DNA of 15,237 nt from JBBIOI01 sp037443425 (GCA_037443425.1 JBBIOI010000081.1:1-15237); one strand, 5' to 3'; positions 1 through 8,552 are shown, counted from the stretch's first letter. Notes: generated from the sequence alone by a model not told the origin. A program made the numbers and translations.

Positions 1-1198
1 ATTCTATGACATCGCTTATTACACCAGCGCCTACAGTCCTTCCACCTTCCCTGATCGCAAACCTCAACTCCTTCTCCATTGCTATAGGCGTAATAAGCTC
101 AACCGTCAACTGAACATTGTCCCCTGGCATCACCATCTCCACACCCTCCGGCAACGTCACTACACCCGTAACATCCGTCGTCCGAAAATAAAACTGAGGC
201 CGATACCCACTAAAAAAAGGCGTATGCCTACCACCCTCCTCCTTAGTCAATATATACGTCTCAGCCTTAAACTTACGATGAGGCGTTATCGTCCCAGGCT
301 TAGCCAATACCTGCCCACGCTCAACCTCCTCACGCTTAATCCCCCGCAACAAAACCCCTATATTATCACCAGCCTGACCCTGATCCAATGTCTTACGAAA
401 CATCTCAACCCCTGTACACACCGTCCTTATCGTAGGCCTCAAACCAACCACCTCAACCTCATCCCCAACCCTTATCACCCCACGCTCAACACGACCCGTA
501 ACAACCGTACCACGACCAGATATCGAAAACACATCCTCTATAGGCATCAAAAAAGGCTTGTCTATATCCCTAACAGGCTCAGGTATAAAAGTATCTACCG
601 CATCCATCAACTTCCATATCCCAGAACACCACTGACAATCCACCTTACCACACCCACACTCCAACGCCTTAAGCGCACTACCACGCACAACAGGACAACT
701 ATCCCCAGGAAAATCATAACCACTCAATAACTCCCTAACCTCCAACTCAACCAAATCCAATAACTCAGGATCATCAACCATGTCCACCTTATTCAAAAAC
801 ACAACTATATACGGAACCCTAACCTGCTTGGCCAACAAAACATGCTCCCGAGTCTGCGGCATAGGCCCATCAGCAGCCGACACAACCAATATCGTACCAT
901 CCATCTGCGCAGCACCAGTAATCATATTCTTAATATAATCCGCATGACCAGGACAATCTATATGCGCATAATGACGCCTCTCAGTCTCATACTCAACATG
1001 CGCTATCGCTATCGTTAAACCCCTCTCCTTCTCCTCAGGCGCCTTGTCAATCTGATCAAAAGCCATATACTGCGCCAATCCCCTCGTAGATAAAACCTTC
1101 GTAATCGCTGATGTCAACGTTGTCTTCCCATGATCCACATGCCCTATCGTCCCAACATTCACATGCGGCTTCGTCCTCTCAAACTTAGGCTTCGACAT
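1..1198 (-). CDS. tuf: Elongation factor Tu (complete to its last sense codon; stop codon cut by window edge)
   Basis: GTPase that delivers aminoacyl-tRNA to the ribosome; cytoplasmic. The minus frame from the ATG at 1198 encodes 399 residues ending in DVIE, with position 1 as the first base of the stop codon. Visible GTPase motifs are GHVDHGKT (19-26), DCPGH (81-85) and NKVD (136-139), followed by the usual domain 2 block around residues 217-240. The start is supported by an AAAGGAGGT ribosome site six bases upstream. Two oddities. Residues 181-191 form a four-cysteine cluster (C181, C183, C188, C191) in the loop before domain 2. Codon choice is strongly T- and G-ending and C-poor (for example 60-base stretches 601-660 and 721-780 carry only two C each on the coding strand), unlike fusA next to it. 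Last gene of the str operon within the window. Confidence 0.97.
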   Translation of the reverse strand, partial: MSKPKFERTKPHVNVGTIGHVDHGKTTLTSAITKVLSTRGLAQYMAFDQIDKAPEEKERGLTIAIAHVEYETERRHYAHIDCPGHADYIKNMITGAAQMDGTILVVSAADGPMPQTREHVLLAKQVRVPYIVVFLNKVDMVDDPELLDLVELEVRELLSGYDFPGDSCPVVRGSALKALECGCGKVDCQWCSGIWKLMDAVDTFIPEPVRDIDKPFLMPIEDVFSISGRGTVVTGRVERGVIRVGDEVEVVGLRPTIRTVCTGVEMFRKTLDQGQAGDNIGVLLRGIKREEVERGQVLAKPGTITPHRKFKAETYILTKEEGGRHTPFFSGYRPQFYFRTTDVTGVVTLPEGVEMVMPGDNVQLTVELITPIAMEKELRFAIREGGRTVGAGVISDVIE

Positions 1199-1224
1199 CT
1201 CTCGCTACCTCCTTTAATTTTGTA

Positions 1225-1242
1225 GGATACCCTCAGGTATCC
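1225..1242 (-). other. Hairpin around the fusA stop codon, in the fusA-tuf gap
   Basis: Perfect 7-bp inverted repeat, GGATACC/GGTATCC, with a four-base loop. The fusA stop codon TGA (1235-1233 on the minus strand) lies in the loop. No U-tract follows, so it does not look like an intrinsic terminator. By inference it is an mRNA processing or stabilising structure, or a brake on readthrough from fusA to the very highly expressed tuf. Confidence 0.6.
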
Positions 1243-3320
1243 CTTTTCATTTGAGAAAGTATCTCCTCACCCACAGACTGAGGTATCTGTGTATAATGCG
1301 AAAACTGCATACTGAAGGTTGCCCTCCCTTGAGTGAGGGAACGAAGATCCGTTGCATAACCAAACATTGTTGCAAGTGGAACCTCTCCAGAAATCACATT
1401 TGTGCCTGAACGATATTCCACCTTTGTTACCTTTCCTCGCCTTGAATTTAGATCACTGAGCACCTGGCCCATAAATTCCTCTGGCGTTATAATTTCGATA
1501 TACATGATTGGCTCAAGCAGTATTGGATTTGCCCTTCGAGCAGCCTCTTTAAAGGCTAAAGAGCCAGCAATCTTAAATGCCATTTCCGAAGAATCCACCT
1601 CATGAAATGACCCATCTGTAAGTGTAACCTTTATATCTATCATAGGAAACCCTGCTATAACCCCTCTTTCCATTGCTTCTCTGACCCCTTTTTCTACAGC
1701 AGGGATATATTCCTTGGGTATTACACCACCAACAATCTTATTTATGAATTCAAACCCCTTACCTGATGGTTGAGGCTCAACTGTTAACCAAACGTGACCA
1801 TACTGACCTTTTCCACCAGACTGTTTTATAAATCTCCCCTCTGCCTCAACCTTCTTTGTAATTGTTTCCCTGTAGGCAACTTGAGGCTTACCTATATTGG
1901 CTTCAACATTAAACTCTCTTAAAAGACGATCGACAATAATCTCTAAATGAAGTTCTCCCATTCCTGAGATAATCGTCTGTCCTGTCTCATCGTCTGTCTT
2001 AACCTTAAAGGATGGATCTTCAAGAGCGAGTTTTTGCAGAGATGTCCCTAATCTTTCAAGATCTCCTTTTGTCTTTGGCTCTATGGCGATTGATATGACT
2101 GGTTCCGGAAATTTAATCGATTCAAGGATGATCGGCTGCTTTTCACTACAGATTGTATCACCCGTGGTTGTATATTTAAGACCCACTGCTGCAAAGATAT
2201 CACCAGCAGAAACCTCTTTTATCTCCTCTCTCTTATTTGCATGCATCTTTAGAAGACGGCCTATCCTTTCACGCTTACCTTTTGTAGGATTATATACGGT
2301 GTCACCTGCCTTTAAAGAACCAGAATATATCCTGAAAAATGTAAGCTGACCTGTATATGGATCATTCATAATTTTGAATGCAAGGGCAGAAAGTGGACAA
2401 CCATTATTTGCAGAAAAGCTGAGTTCATTTCCCTCAAGATCAACACCTTTGACAGGCGGTATGTCAAGTGGAGAAGGGAGATAATCTATGATGGCATCGA
2501 GAAGCGGTTGAACTCCTTTATTTCTAAAGGCAGCACCACAAAGCACTGGTGTCCCTTTCAAACTGAGTGTTACTGATCTTAGGGCCTTTTTTATGTCGCT
2601 TTCCGTAATCTCTTGTCCATCTATAAACTTTTCCATTAATAGATCATCAATTTCAGCCAATCTTTCAATCAATACCTCCCTCTGATTCTTAGCCTCTTTT
2701 ATATATGATTCTGGAATATCGACTACATTATAATGGGCACCAAGACTATTGGAATCATAAATAATTGCCTTCATAGAAAGCAGGTCTATCACACCCTTAA
2801 AATCATCCTCTACCCCTAAAGGTATCTGAATAGGAATTGGAAGTGTTTTTAACCTATCTACCATCATCTGTATGCAACCTTGAAAGTCAGCACCTTTTCT
2901 ATCCATCTTATTGATAAATGCAATCCTTGGAACCCTATACTTATCAGCCTGTCGCCAAACAGTCTCTGATTGTGGTTCTACACCACCAACAGAACAGAAG
3001 ATGGCTACTGCTCCATCCAATACCCTTAAAGACCTTTCTACTTCGATCGTAAAGTCAACATGACCTGGAGTGTCTATAATATTTATTCTATACCCCTTCC
3101 AGAAACAGGTTGTAGCAGCAGAGGTAATAGTAATTCCCCTCTCCTTTTCCTGTTCCATCCAGTCCATTGTTGCGGAACCTTCGTCAACCTCTCCAATCCT
3201 ATGAGTTACACCTGTATAATAAAGGATCCTTTCAGTAGTAGTTGTCTTACCAGCATCGATGTGAGCCATGATGCCAATGTTTCTTGTCTTCTCTTTCAAT
3301 AATAGTCCTGAATCTAACAC
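1233..3320 (-). CDS. fusA: Elongation factor G
   Basis: Translocase GTPase of the ribosome, 695 residues, a normal length for bacterial EF-G. Motifs seen: AHIDAGKT (19-26), the switch I segment ERGITI near 60, DTPGH (83-87) and NKMD (137-140). Domains 2-5 follow, with the domain IV stretch GGKGQYGHVW and a C-terminus ending in MKRDT. The start is GTG at 3320, 18 bases after the rpsG stop; an AGAGGTG element about eight bases upstream supports it, and no ATG lies before the GTPase motif. Codon usage is A- and T-ending, in contrast with tuf. Third gene of the str operon. Confidence 0.98.
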   Translation of the reverse strand: MLDSGLLLKEKTRNIGIMAHIDAGKTTTTERILYYTGVTHRIGEVDEGSATMDWMEQEKERGITITSAATTCFWKGYRINIIDTPGHVDFTIEVERSLRVLDGAVAIFCSVGGVEPQSETVWRQADKYRVPRIAFINKMDRKGADFQGCIQMMVDRLKTLPIPIQIPLGVEDDFKGVIDLLSMKAIIYDSNSLGAHYNVVDIPESYIKEAKNQREVLIERLAEIDDLLMEKFIDGQEITESDIKKALRSVTLSLKGTPVLCGAAFRNKGVQPLLDAIIDYLPSPLDIPPVKGVDLEGNELSFSANNGCPLSALAFKIMNDPYTGQLTFFRIYSGSLKAGDTVYNPTKGKRERIGRLLKMHANKREEIKEVSAGDIFAAVGLKYTTTGDTICSEKQPIILESIKFPEPVISIAIEPKTKGDLERLGTSLQKLALEDPSFKVKTDDETGQTIISGMGELHLEIIVDRLLREFNVEANIGKPQVAYRETITKKVEAEGRFIKQSGGKGQYGHVWLTVEPQPSGKGFEFINKIVGGVIPKEYIPAVEKGVREAMERGVIAGFPMIDIKVTLTDGSFHEVDSSEMAFKIAGSLAFKEAARRANPILLEPIMYIEIITPEEFMGQVLSDLNSRRGKVTKVEYRSGTNVISGEVPLATMFGYATDLRSLTQGRATFSMQFSHYTQIPQSVGEEILSQMKRDT

Positions 3321-3338
3321 CTCTTTAACACCTCTTAA

Positions 3339-3809
3339 TTACCATCTATAATGGGCAAAGGCCTTATTGGCCTCTGCCATCTTATGGGTATCTTCTTTCT
3401 TTTTTATTGAGGCACCCCTATTATTGGCTGCATCAATCAATTCGGCACAAAGTTTTTCTTGCATCGTCTTCTCGGAACGTAACTTTGCATATGAAATTAT
3501 CCATCTAATTGCCAGAGCAACTTTTCTGTCTGGTCTTACCTCCACTGGTACTTGATAAGTCGCACCCCCAACCCTTCGTGGTCTAACCTCAATTAAAGGC
3601 TTTACATTATCTAAGGCTTGATGAAATATTTTTAAAGGGTCTTGCCGAGTCCGCTCTTTGATTAGATCAAGTGATTGATAGAAGATCTTCTCTGCTACAC
3701 TCTTTTTTCCCCTTCGCATTATCCCATTTATAAATTTTGTAACCAGTGTTTCATTATACTTTGGATCAGGTAATATCTCTCTCTTTTTCACATCTCCTTT
3801 TCTGGGCAT
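3339..3809 (-). CDS. rpsG: 30S ribosomal protein S7
   Basis: Small-subunit head assembly protein that binds 16S rRNA; 156 residues, the standard bacterial length. It begins MPRKGDVKKREILPDPKY and ends FAHYRW, both typical of S7, with the conserved VRPRRVGGATYQVP segment near 75-90. ATG start with a GAAGGAG ribosome site six bases upstream. It lies 48 bases after rpsL and 18 before fusA, the canonical str operon order. In enterobacteria S7 represses its own operon; whether it does so here cannot be seen. Confidence 0.98.
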   Translation of the reverse strand: MPRKGDVKKREILPDPKYNETLVTKFINGIMRRGKKSVAEKIFYQSLDLIKERTRQDPLKIFHQALDNVKPLIEVRPRRVGGATYQVPVEVRPDRKVALAIRWIISYAKLRSEKTMQEKLCAELIDAANNRGASIKKKEDTHKMAEANKAFAHYRW

Positions 3810-3857
3810 GAAAACTCCTTCTCTTTTTAATAACCTTTTAAGGTATCAGGAAAAAGA

Positions 3858-4229
3858 TTATTTAGGTTTCTTGGCTCCGTATTTAGAGCGCCCTTTCTTT
3901 CGATCCTGAACACCAACAGAATCTAAGGCGCCTCTTATGATATGATATCTTACTCCTGGCAGGTCTTTAACCCTTCCACCTCTAATAAGAACTACCGAAT
4001 GCTCCTGTAAGTTATGGCCAATTCCAGGGATATAACTTGTTACCTCCATACCATTTGTCAATCTTACCCTCGCAACCTTTCTTAGAGCTGAATTTGGCTT
4101 TTTGGGAGTAGTGGTATATACCCTTATACATACTCCCCTTTTCTGTGGACAGCCCATTAGGGCAGGGGCAGATGTCTTTGCCTTAACCTTTCTTCTTCCC
4201 TCTCTAACAAGTTGATTTATGGTTGGCAT
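3858..4229 (-). CDS. rpsL: 30S ribosomal protein S12
   Basis: Decoding-centre ribosomal protein, 123 residues. It starts MPTINQLVREGR and contains the invariant TTTPKKPNSALRK and RGGRVKDLPGVRYH segments. The lysines corresponding to E. coli K43 and K88 (first K of PKKPNS, K of GRVKDLPG) are wild type, so no streptomycin-resistance substitution is present at these sites. ATG start with AAGG (4237-4240) seven bases upstream. First gene of the str operon, behind the promoter at 4301-4329. Confidence 0.98.
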   Translation of the reverse strand: MPTINQLVREGRRKVKAKTSAPALMGCPQKRGVCIRVYTTTPKKPNSALRKVARVRLTNGMEVTSYIPGIGHNLQEHSVVLIRGGRVKDLPGVRYHIIRGALDSVGVQDRKKGRSKYGAKKPK

Positions 4230-4258
4230 ATCTTTACCTTATCTGTCATAAAGATTAG

Positions 4259-4285
4259 AAAAAAAATCTCCTTTTTTGGAGATTT
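4259..4285 (-). terminator. Terminator-like hairpin in the rpsL leader (possible attenuator)
   Basis: On the minus strand: an 8-bp perfect stem AAATCTCC/GGAGATTT with a six-A loop, followed by further T residues, so the run from the stem end is eight T. It lies between the predicted transcription start (near 4294) and the rpsL ATG. Transcription of the str operon must cross it, so it could attenuate the operon, or catch transcripts from the upstream oxidoreductase gene. Confidence 0.6.
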
Positions 4286-4300
4286 AGATAAAACTTTTAA

Positions 4301-4329
4301 ATATTAGCAAATTTTTATAGATTTGTCAA
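4301..4329 (-). promoter_or_regulatory. Sigma-70-type promoter of the str operon
   Basis: Minus strand: TTGACA (4329-4324), 17-base spacer, TAATAT (4306-4301). Consensus -35, optimal spacer and a five-of-six -10 box, 72 bases upstream of the rpsL start codon in an AT-rich stretch. Such a strong box fits a ribosomal-protein operon. Confidence 0.85.
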
Positions 4330-4386
4330 TAATTATAAATGTTTTTTAAAATATTTTCAACACAACTAATTCGAAAAAATATAAAT

Positions 4387-4409
4387 GAAACTACAATATA
4401 TTGTGTTTC
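4387..4409 (-). terminator. Dyad between the oxidoreductase gene and the str promoter
   Basis: GAAAC and GTTTC flank a perfect 12-bp palindrome ACAATATATTGT (4393-4404), with one unpaired base. On the minus strand a T-rich stretch including six T follows within about ten bases, so it may be a weak intrinsic terminator for the gene ending at 4434. It could equally be a protein-binding site upstream of the str promoter. Confidence 0.4.
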
Positions 4410-4433
4410 AACGAAAATAAAATTTTCTTTTCC

Positions 4434-6488
4434 CTATTTTTTCTTAATATCACAAAGAAACAATCTATTAGGATATCCACCCGAAATAGGATCCCATACC
4501 TCGTCACTTACAAGGATATTTATATTTGCCTTCTTATCTGTAGGATTTCCCCATCCAAAATCAATAATTAATAACCCAAGCTTTGTAGCATCTGAAATCT
4601 TTGCCTTTAATTCTATCCTCCCTCTTGGAGATACTACTTCAACAAGATCATTATCTCTTATACCTCGCTCAAAGGCATTTTCTGGATGAATTATTACAAA
4701 TGGCTCTGGATAAATCTTATTAAGTGGTTCTAAATTCTTTAGCTTTGAATGGACAAATTCATATGGCTTCCTTGTAGTCCCTTGAAGTCTGAATCTTCTT
4801 CCTGATTCAGGATGAGAAATCTGTGATTCCATAGGATATTCAAACGATGGTAATGGGTTATATTTAAAGGTCTTGAACCTTTCTGAGTAGCATTCCACCT
4901 TACGGGAAGGTGTATTAAATCCATCTTTCTTATATTTATAATAACTAACCGGCTTGGAAGCATAAATGATATGATTATTTCTTAGGTCATTTAAGGTAAC
5001 CTTTGATGGCTCTAAAACAAAATTAATCCATTCTTCAGTACTTCTGAATGGATAATTCTTCTCAATTCCCATCCTCTTGGCCAGTTCGTATTCTATCTCA
5101 AAAACTGATCTTGCCTCTCCTGGTGGTTCTACAACCTTTTCACGAAGTGCTAAAAAGCCACCGCTACTACTTGAATAGGCCCTGTAGTCAACCCTTTCAA
5201 AATCTGCTGCTGAAGGTAGTATCAGGTCTGCTATCTCTGTAGTTGCTGTTGGAAAGATATCAACGACCATTAGAAAATCCAAACTCTCTAAGGCCTTTTT
5301 TGTCCTCTCCTGATTGGCTTGTATGATTACAGGATTACTGTGGTGAACAATCATTGCCCTTGGTCGGTTGGGTCTCCCTTCAAGTAATGCGTTTTTAAAA
5401 GAAGGAAAAGAAACCTGCGGAAATAATGGAAACTCTTCCCAGCCTATCCACTTCTTGTCAAATTTTACAGTGGGAAGACTCTTCTGTGGAACAATAGAAA
5501 AGAAGACATTGCCACCGGGTTTATCTATATTTCCTGTAAGAGCTATTAACAGGCAGATCACTCTAACCATGTCTACACCATTTGTATGCATATCAAGCCC
5601 ATTTCCATCATGGATCAATGCTCCATCGGTCTTAGCATAAAGCCTTGCAAACTCTCTTATCTTATCTGCAGGAACCGATGTTATCTTCTCAGCCCATTCG
5701 GGTGAAAGGGAAGAAACATGTTTTTTAATCTCATCAAATCCAATTACCCAATTCTTTACAAACTCATAATCATAAAGTTCCTCATTTATAATCGTATGTA
5801 TCATTGCCAGCCCAAGGGCGGAATCAGTTCCTATATTCGGCCTTATCCATTCGTCCGCTATATCAACAGTTTCTGAACGAACTGGATCAACTACAACGAT
5901 CTTAACACCCCTCTGTTTTGCCCGTGAAATGATATTATTAAATCCATCATATGAAGCGTAGGCACTAAAACGAGTCGTATTAACAGGATTCACTCCCCAG
6001 AATATGATTAATTTCGTATTCTCATAGTCTGGTTCAGGCCTATCTCCAAAGGTATTTATAAATGCTACCTGCCTTGGCACTGCACAAAGATTAGCTGCCC
6101 CTGTAAAGTTAGGTGAACCATAAACACCCATAAACTGCAGAAATCCATCACGTGCCTCATAACTCACAGGTGCTCCACCTGAACGAACCAGAGCCTCTGG
6201 ACCGTATCTTTCTCTTATCTCTGTGAGTCTATCGGCTGCAAAGTCAAGGGCCTCATCCCACGAAACCTTCTCAAATCCTCCTTTCTTTTTCATTAAAGGA
6301 AATTTCAGTCGATCCTGTGACTCAACTAAGGCCTTTATTGCCATTGCCTTAACACATATATACCCTCTATTGACTGGATGATCTGGATCGCCAACAACTC
6401 GGTAAATCTTACCATCACTAACAGTTACCAATAATCCACAATTAGTATGGCAGAATCCACATAAAGTTCTAAAGACCTTATCTTCCAT
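4434..6488 (-). CDS. Molybdopterin (Mo/W-bisMGD) oxidoreductase, DMSO-reductase superfamily
   Basis: 684-residue catalytic subunit of the complex iron-sulfur molybdoenzyme type. The N-terminus holds the [4Fe-4S] ligand set C10-x2-C13-x3-C17-x27-C45, followed by K47, where the family has its conserved lysine between cluster and cofactor. Cys135 (GAANLCAVPR) is the candidate metal ligand. The conserved blocks IIFWGVNPVNT near 161-171, the region around 290-330 and a C-terminal dinucleotide-binding domain (about 570-684, EPFVIIHPENA onward) are present. No twin-arginine signal, so it is probably cytoplasmic. The substrate cannot be named; the layout resembles the soluble single-subunit group that includes acetylene hydratase. 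An AAGGAGAA ribosome site precedes the ATG. It sits 21 bases after a B12-radical SAM gene, so the two are probably one transcript. No electron-transfer subunit is adjacent. Confidence 0.88.
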   Translation of the reverse strand: MEDKVFRTLCGFCHTNCGLLVTVSDGKIYRVVGDPDHPVNRGYICVKAMAIKALVESQDRLKFPLMKKKGGFEKVSWDEALDFAADRLTEIRERYGPEALVRSGGAPVSYEARDGFLQFMGVYGSPNFTGAANLCAVPRQVAFINTFGDRPEPDYENTKLIIFWGVNPVNTTRFSAYASYDGFNNIISRAKQRGVKIVVVDPVRSETVDIADEWIRPNIGTDSALGLAMIHTIINEELYDYEFVKNWVIGFDEIKKHVSSLSPEWAEKITSVPADKIREFARLYAKTDGALIHDGNGLDMHTNGVDMVRVICLLIALTGNIDKPGGNVFFSIVPQKSLPTVKFDKKWIGWEEFPLFPQVSFPSFKNALLEGRPNRPRAMIVHHSNPVIIQANQERTKKALESLDFLMVVDIFPTATTEIADLILPSAADFERVDYRAYSSSSGGFLALREKVVEPPGEARSVFEIEYELAKRMGIEKNYPFRSTEEWINFVLEPSKVTLNDLRNNHIIYASKPVSYYKYKKDGFNTPSRKVECYSERFKTFKYNPLPSFEYPMESQISHPESGRRFRLQGTTRKPYEFVHSKLKNLEPLNKIYPEPFVIIHPENAFERGIRDNDLVEVVSPRGRIELKAKISDATKLGLLIIDFGWGNPTDKKANINILVSDEVWDPISGGYPNRLFLCDIKKK

Positions 6489-6509
6489 AATCTTTCTCCT
6501 TCCTTAATA

Positions 6510-8315
6510 TCAATCTTCGGCTAATTGCCATAATCTCATTTGAGGAGGATTTTTATAACGACCTTGAATATACCCTATAAACCAATCTGGTATTTCCTCA
6601 CCTGTAACAACTGTGCATACGGGAGTAAAAGAAACCTTCTGTCCGTCACTTAATTCAACTGAGGTCCATTCTCGCGGATCAGGCCATTTCCATATCAGCC
6701 CTTTATCTTTTGTAAATATTAAGAAGCTTCTATATGGTGTATGGGTTACAGTATAATCACGGTCTATGATATGCGAACGTCCCCTGGCCAGATCAAATAG
6801 TGTGGCAAGATCCTCAGGGTATATATCCGATGGTACCTCAATTGAAATAAGGCTAAAAGGATTCTTCTCGAGATACCCTTTTAATGTTCCGATCCACCTT
6901 TCAGGCATTCCCAATATTTCTCGAGACATCTTTACTGTGAGACTATATGCGGTCTTATTTAAATTTATCGCCTCTATGTCTTTCGGGTTTCCAAAATCAA
7001 TTGAATAGTCTAATCCACATAGAAATGAAAGATCCTTTTTATTCTTATCTAATCCGATTGGCATCTCAATAGGAGATATCTCCTCCCCCATGTATTTCTC
7101 ATATTCTATAAAGGCCTGATGAATCTCTTCTGCATTTAAGTTTTGGGTCTTTGTTACAAAATATGGGGGATAGGGCATTGCCTTTAAACCTAATTCAACT
7201 GCCTTTTGATGAAGCTCTGTTGAATGAATTAAACTTAGGGGATAAAGCATCAAGTAGTCGTAAACCTCATTTTCTATGATCCATTCGATACTTCTAACGA
7301 TATCATAAAGAGTATCCTTTGGCAATCCAACAATCAGGTCAACCATTACTTCAATACCTTCTTTTTGAAGCAGACGAATCCCTTTGATGAAACGATCGGG
7401 ATTAAATCGTCTGTGAATTATTTTAAGTGCTTCTTTATTTATGCTTTGAAGACCAACCTCCAGTTCAACAAACCCGGCCCTACCCATCAATTTAGCAATG
7501 GAAAAATCTATATCCTGAAGCTCACCTTCAGCGTAGAATTTCAACTTTTTATCTACATTGATCTCAACCATTCTCTCCAAAAAAATCTTTAATTTTGGAT
7601 GTCTATCAAAACAAGGATCAAGAAATATAATCTCCTCAAAATTTCGATCCCAAGCCCTCTGAATTTCTTTAACGACCCTTTCTAAGGAAAATATTCTCAG
7701 AAGGGGATAATTTTTATGATAGTAGCAGTAAGCACAACGATTTATGCAACCTCGGACAGATTCAAGCCATAATATACCTTTTAAATTCAATGCATCTGTA
7801 AGAAAAGGTGATGGGACTTCGTTAAGATCCATTAGAAAGGTGTTAACACCAGTAAAATACCATCCCTTTTCCTCTTTAATTAGTAATCCAGGGATTTTTG
7901 GAATCTCTGGATAAGATTGTAGTATTACCTTCCATATCCATTCACCTTCTCCCACTACGCCAATATCAAAATCACTGTGGTTCAGAAGAAACCCATTTTC
8001 TGGTGTGATCTCAGGCCCTCCCAAGATTATAGTAGCTTGAGGTAGATGCTTTTTAATTTCCCTTGCTATAAATAAGTTTCGTTCTAAATTCCACATATAA
8101 CAACTCATCCCTATTATAGCGGGTTTAAAATCTATAATGGACCGGATTATGGATTGATCGCTTCCATAGTTCATTATATGAGTGGGTAGTATTTCAGCTT
8201 CCAATCCCATCTGATCTGCTATTGCCTTAAGGTAAGAAATGGCAAGGGGTATGTTTTCATGGCTAAAGAAAAAATCGTGACCTTGTATCGGAAGTTGTAA
8301 CAATATGATCTTCAT
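6510..8315 (-). CDS. Cobalamin-binding-domain radical SAM protein
   Basis: 601 residues. Residues 1-140 look like the Rossmann-type B12-binding domain found in many radical SAM enzymes (NIPLAISYLKA near 21-31, IILGGPEITPE near 96-105, VGEGE near 121-125). The radical SAM core follows with C190-x3-C194-x2-C197 (GCINRCAYC) for the [4Fe-4S] cluster, LDPCFDRHP near 232-240, ELEVGLQS at 284-291 and DLIVGLPKDT near 326-335. Residues about 430-601 form a tail I do not recognise. Enzymes of this architecture include methyltransferases and ring or thioether formers; the substrate is unknown. The ATG has no good ribosome site (only GGAT at about 13 bases), so translation may be weak. It is upstream of, and probably cotranscribed with, the molybdoenzyme gene, suggesting a shared pathway. 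Confidence 0.87.
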   Translation of the reverse strand: MKIILLQLPIQGHDFFFSHENIPLAISYLKAIADQMGLEAEILPTHIMNYGSDQSIIRSIIDFKPAIIGMSCYMWNLERNLFIAREIKKHLPQATIILGGPEITPENGFLLNHSDFDIGVVGEGEWIWKVILQSYPEIPKIPGLLIKEEKGWYFTGVNTFLMDLNEVPSPFLTDALNLKGILWLESVRGCINRCAYCYYHKNYPLLRIFSLERVVKEIQRAWDRNFEEIIFLDPCFDRHPKLKIFLERMVEINVDKKLKFYAEGELQDIDFSIAKLMGRAGFVELEVGLQSINKEALKIIHRRFNPDRFIKGIRLLQKEGIEVMVDLIVGLPKDTLYDIVRSIEWIIENEVYDYLMLYPLSLIHSTELHQKAVELGLKAMPYPPYFVTKTQNLNAEEIHQAFIEYEKYMGEEISPIEMPIGLDKNKKDLSFLCGLDYSIDFGNPKDIEAINLNKTAYSLTVKMSREILGMPERWIGTLKGYLEKNPFSLISIEVPSDIYPEDLATLFDLARGRSHIIDRDYTVTHTPYRSFLIFTKDKGLIWKWPDPREWTSVELSDGQKVSFTPVCTVVTGEEIPDWFIGYIQGRYKNPPQMRLWQLAED

Positions 8316-8415
8316 ATTAATCTATTTTATCCAATCCAAAAAATATTTCCATAGACCTATTTTTAAAACTATCTTTTTTGAGGTTTATGAAAAAGTCCTT
8401 AAGTAGTAAAAAAAG

Positions 8416-8471
8416 CGTTTTTAATCCCTATCTCCTAAATCTTTCAATGACTTTTTCAGAAGTATCTTTTT
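8416..8471 (-). repeat. Degenerate interspersed repeat, copy A
   Basis: Read on the minus strand it begins AAAAAGATACTTCTGAAAA and aligns with copy B (8634-8698) at roughly four matches in five over about 53 bases, by eye. Probably a worn copy of a small non-coding or MITE-like element. Confidence 0.55.
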
Positions 8472-8509
8472 GAGACCTCAGAAAAACTATATAAAAATCT
8501 TTTCATAAA

Positions 8510-8552
8510 TGGGGAGGTGGGGTGAAAAAGCCTTCGAGCGGATACATTTTAT
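8510..8552 (+). repeat. Degenerate interspersed repeat, copy C (inverted, partial)
   Basis: Plus-strand TGGGGAGGTGGGGT followed by CCTTCGAGCGG matches the minus-strand reading of copy B (TGGGGAGGTAGGGT, then CCTTCGAATGCGGG), so copies B and C face each other across about 80 bases. Confidence 0.5.

Noticed and set aside
224..730. 168-codon open frame on the plus strand
   Set aside because: It lies antisense to tuf, has a threonine-, asparagine- and proline-heavy composition without any domain, and is explained by the strong base skew of tuf.
4339..4689. 116-codon plus-strand frame upstream of the str promoter
   Set aside because: It spans the promoter-side AT-rich gap and the antisense 3' end of the molybdoenzyme gene, with no ribosome site or recognisable motif.
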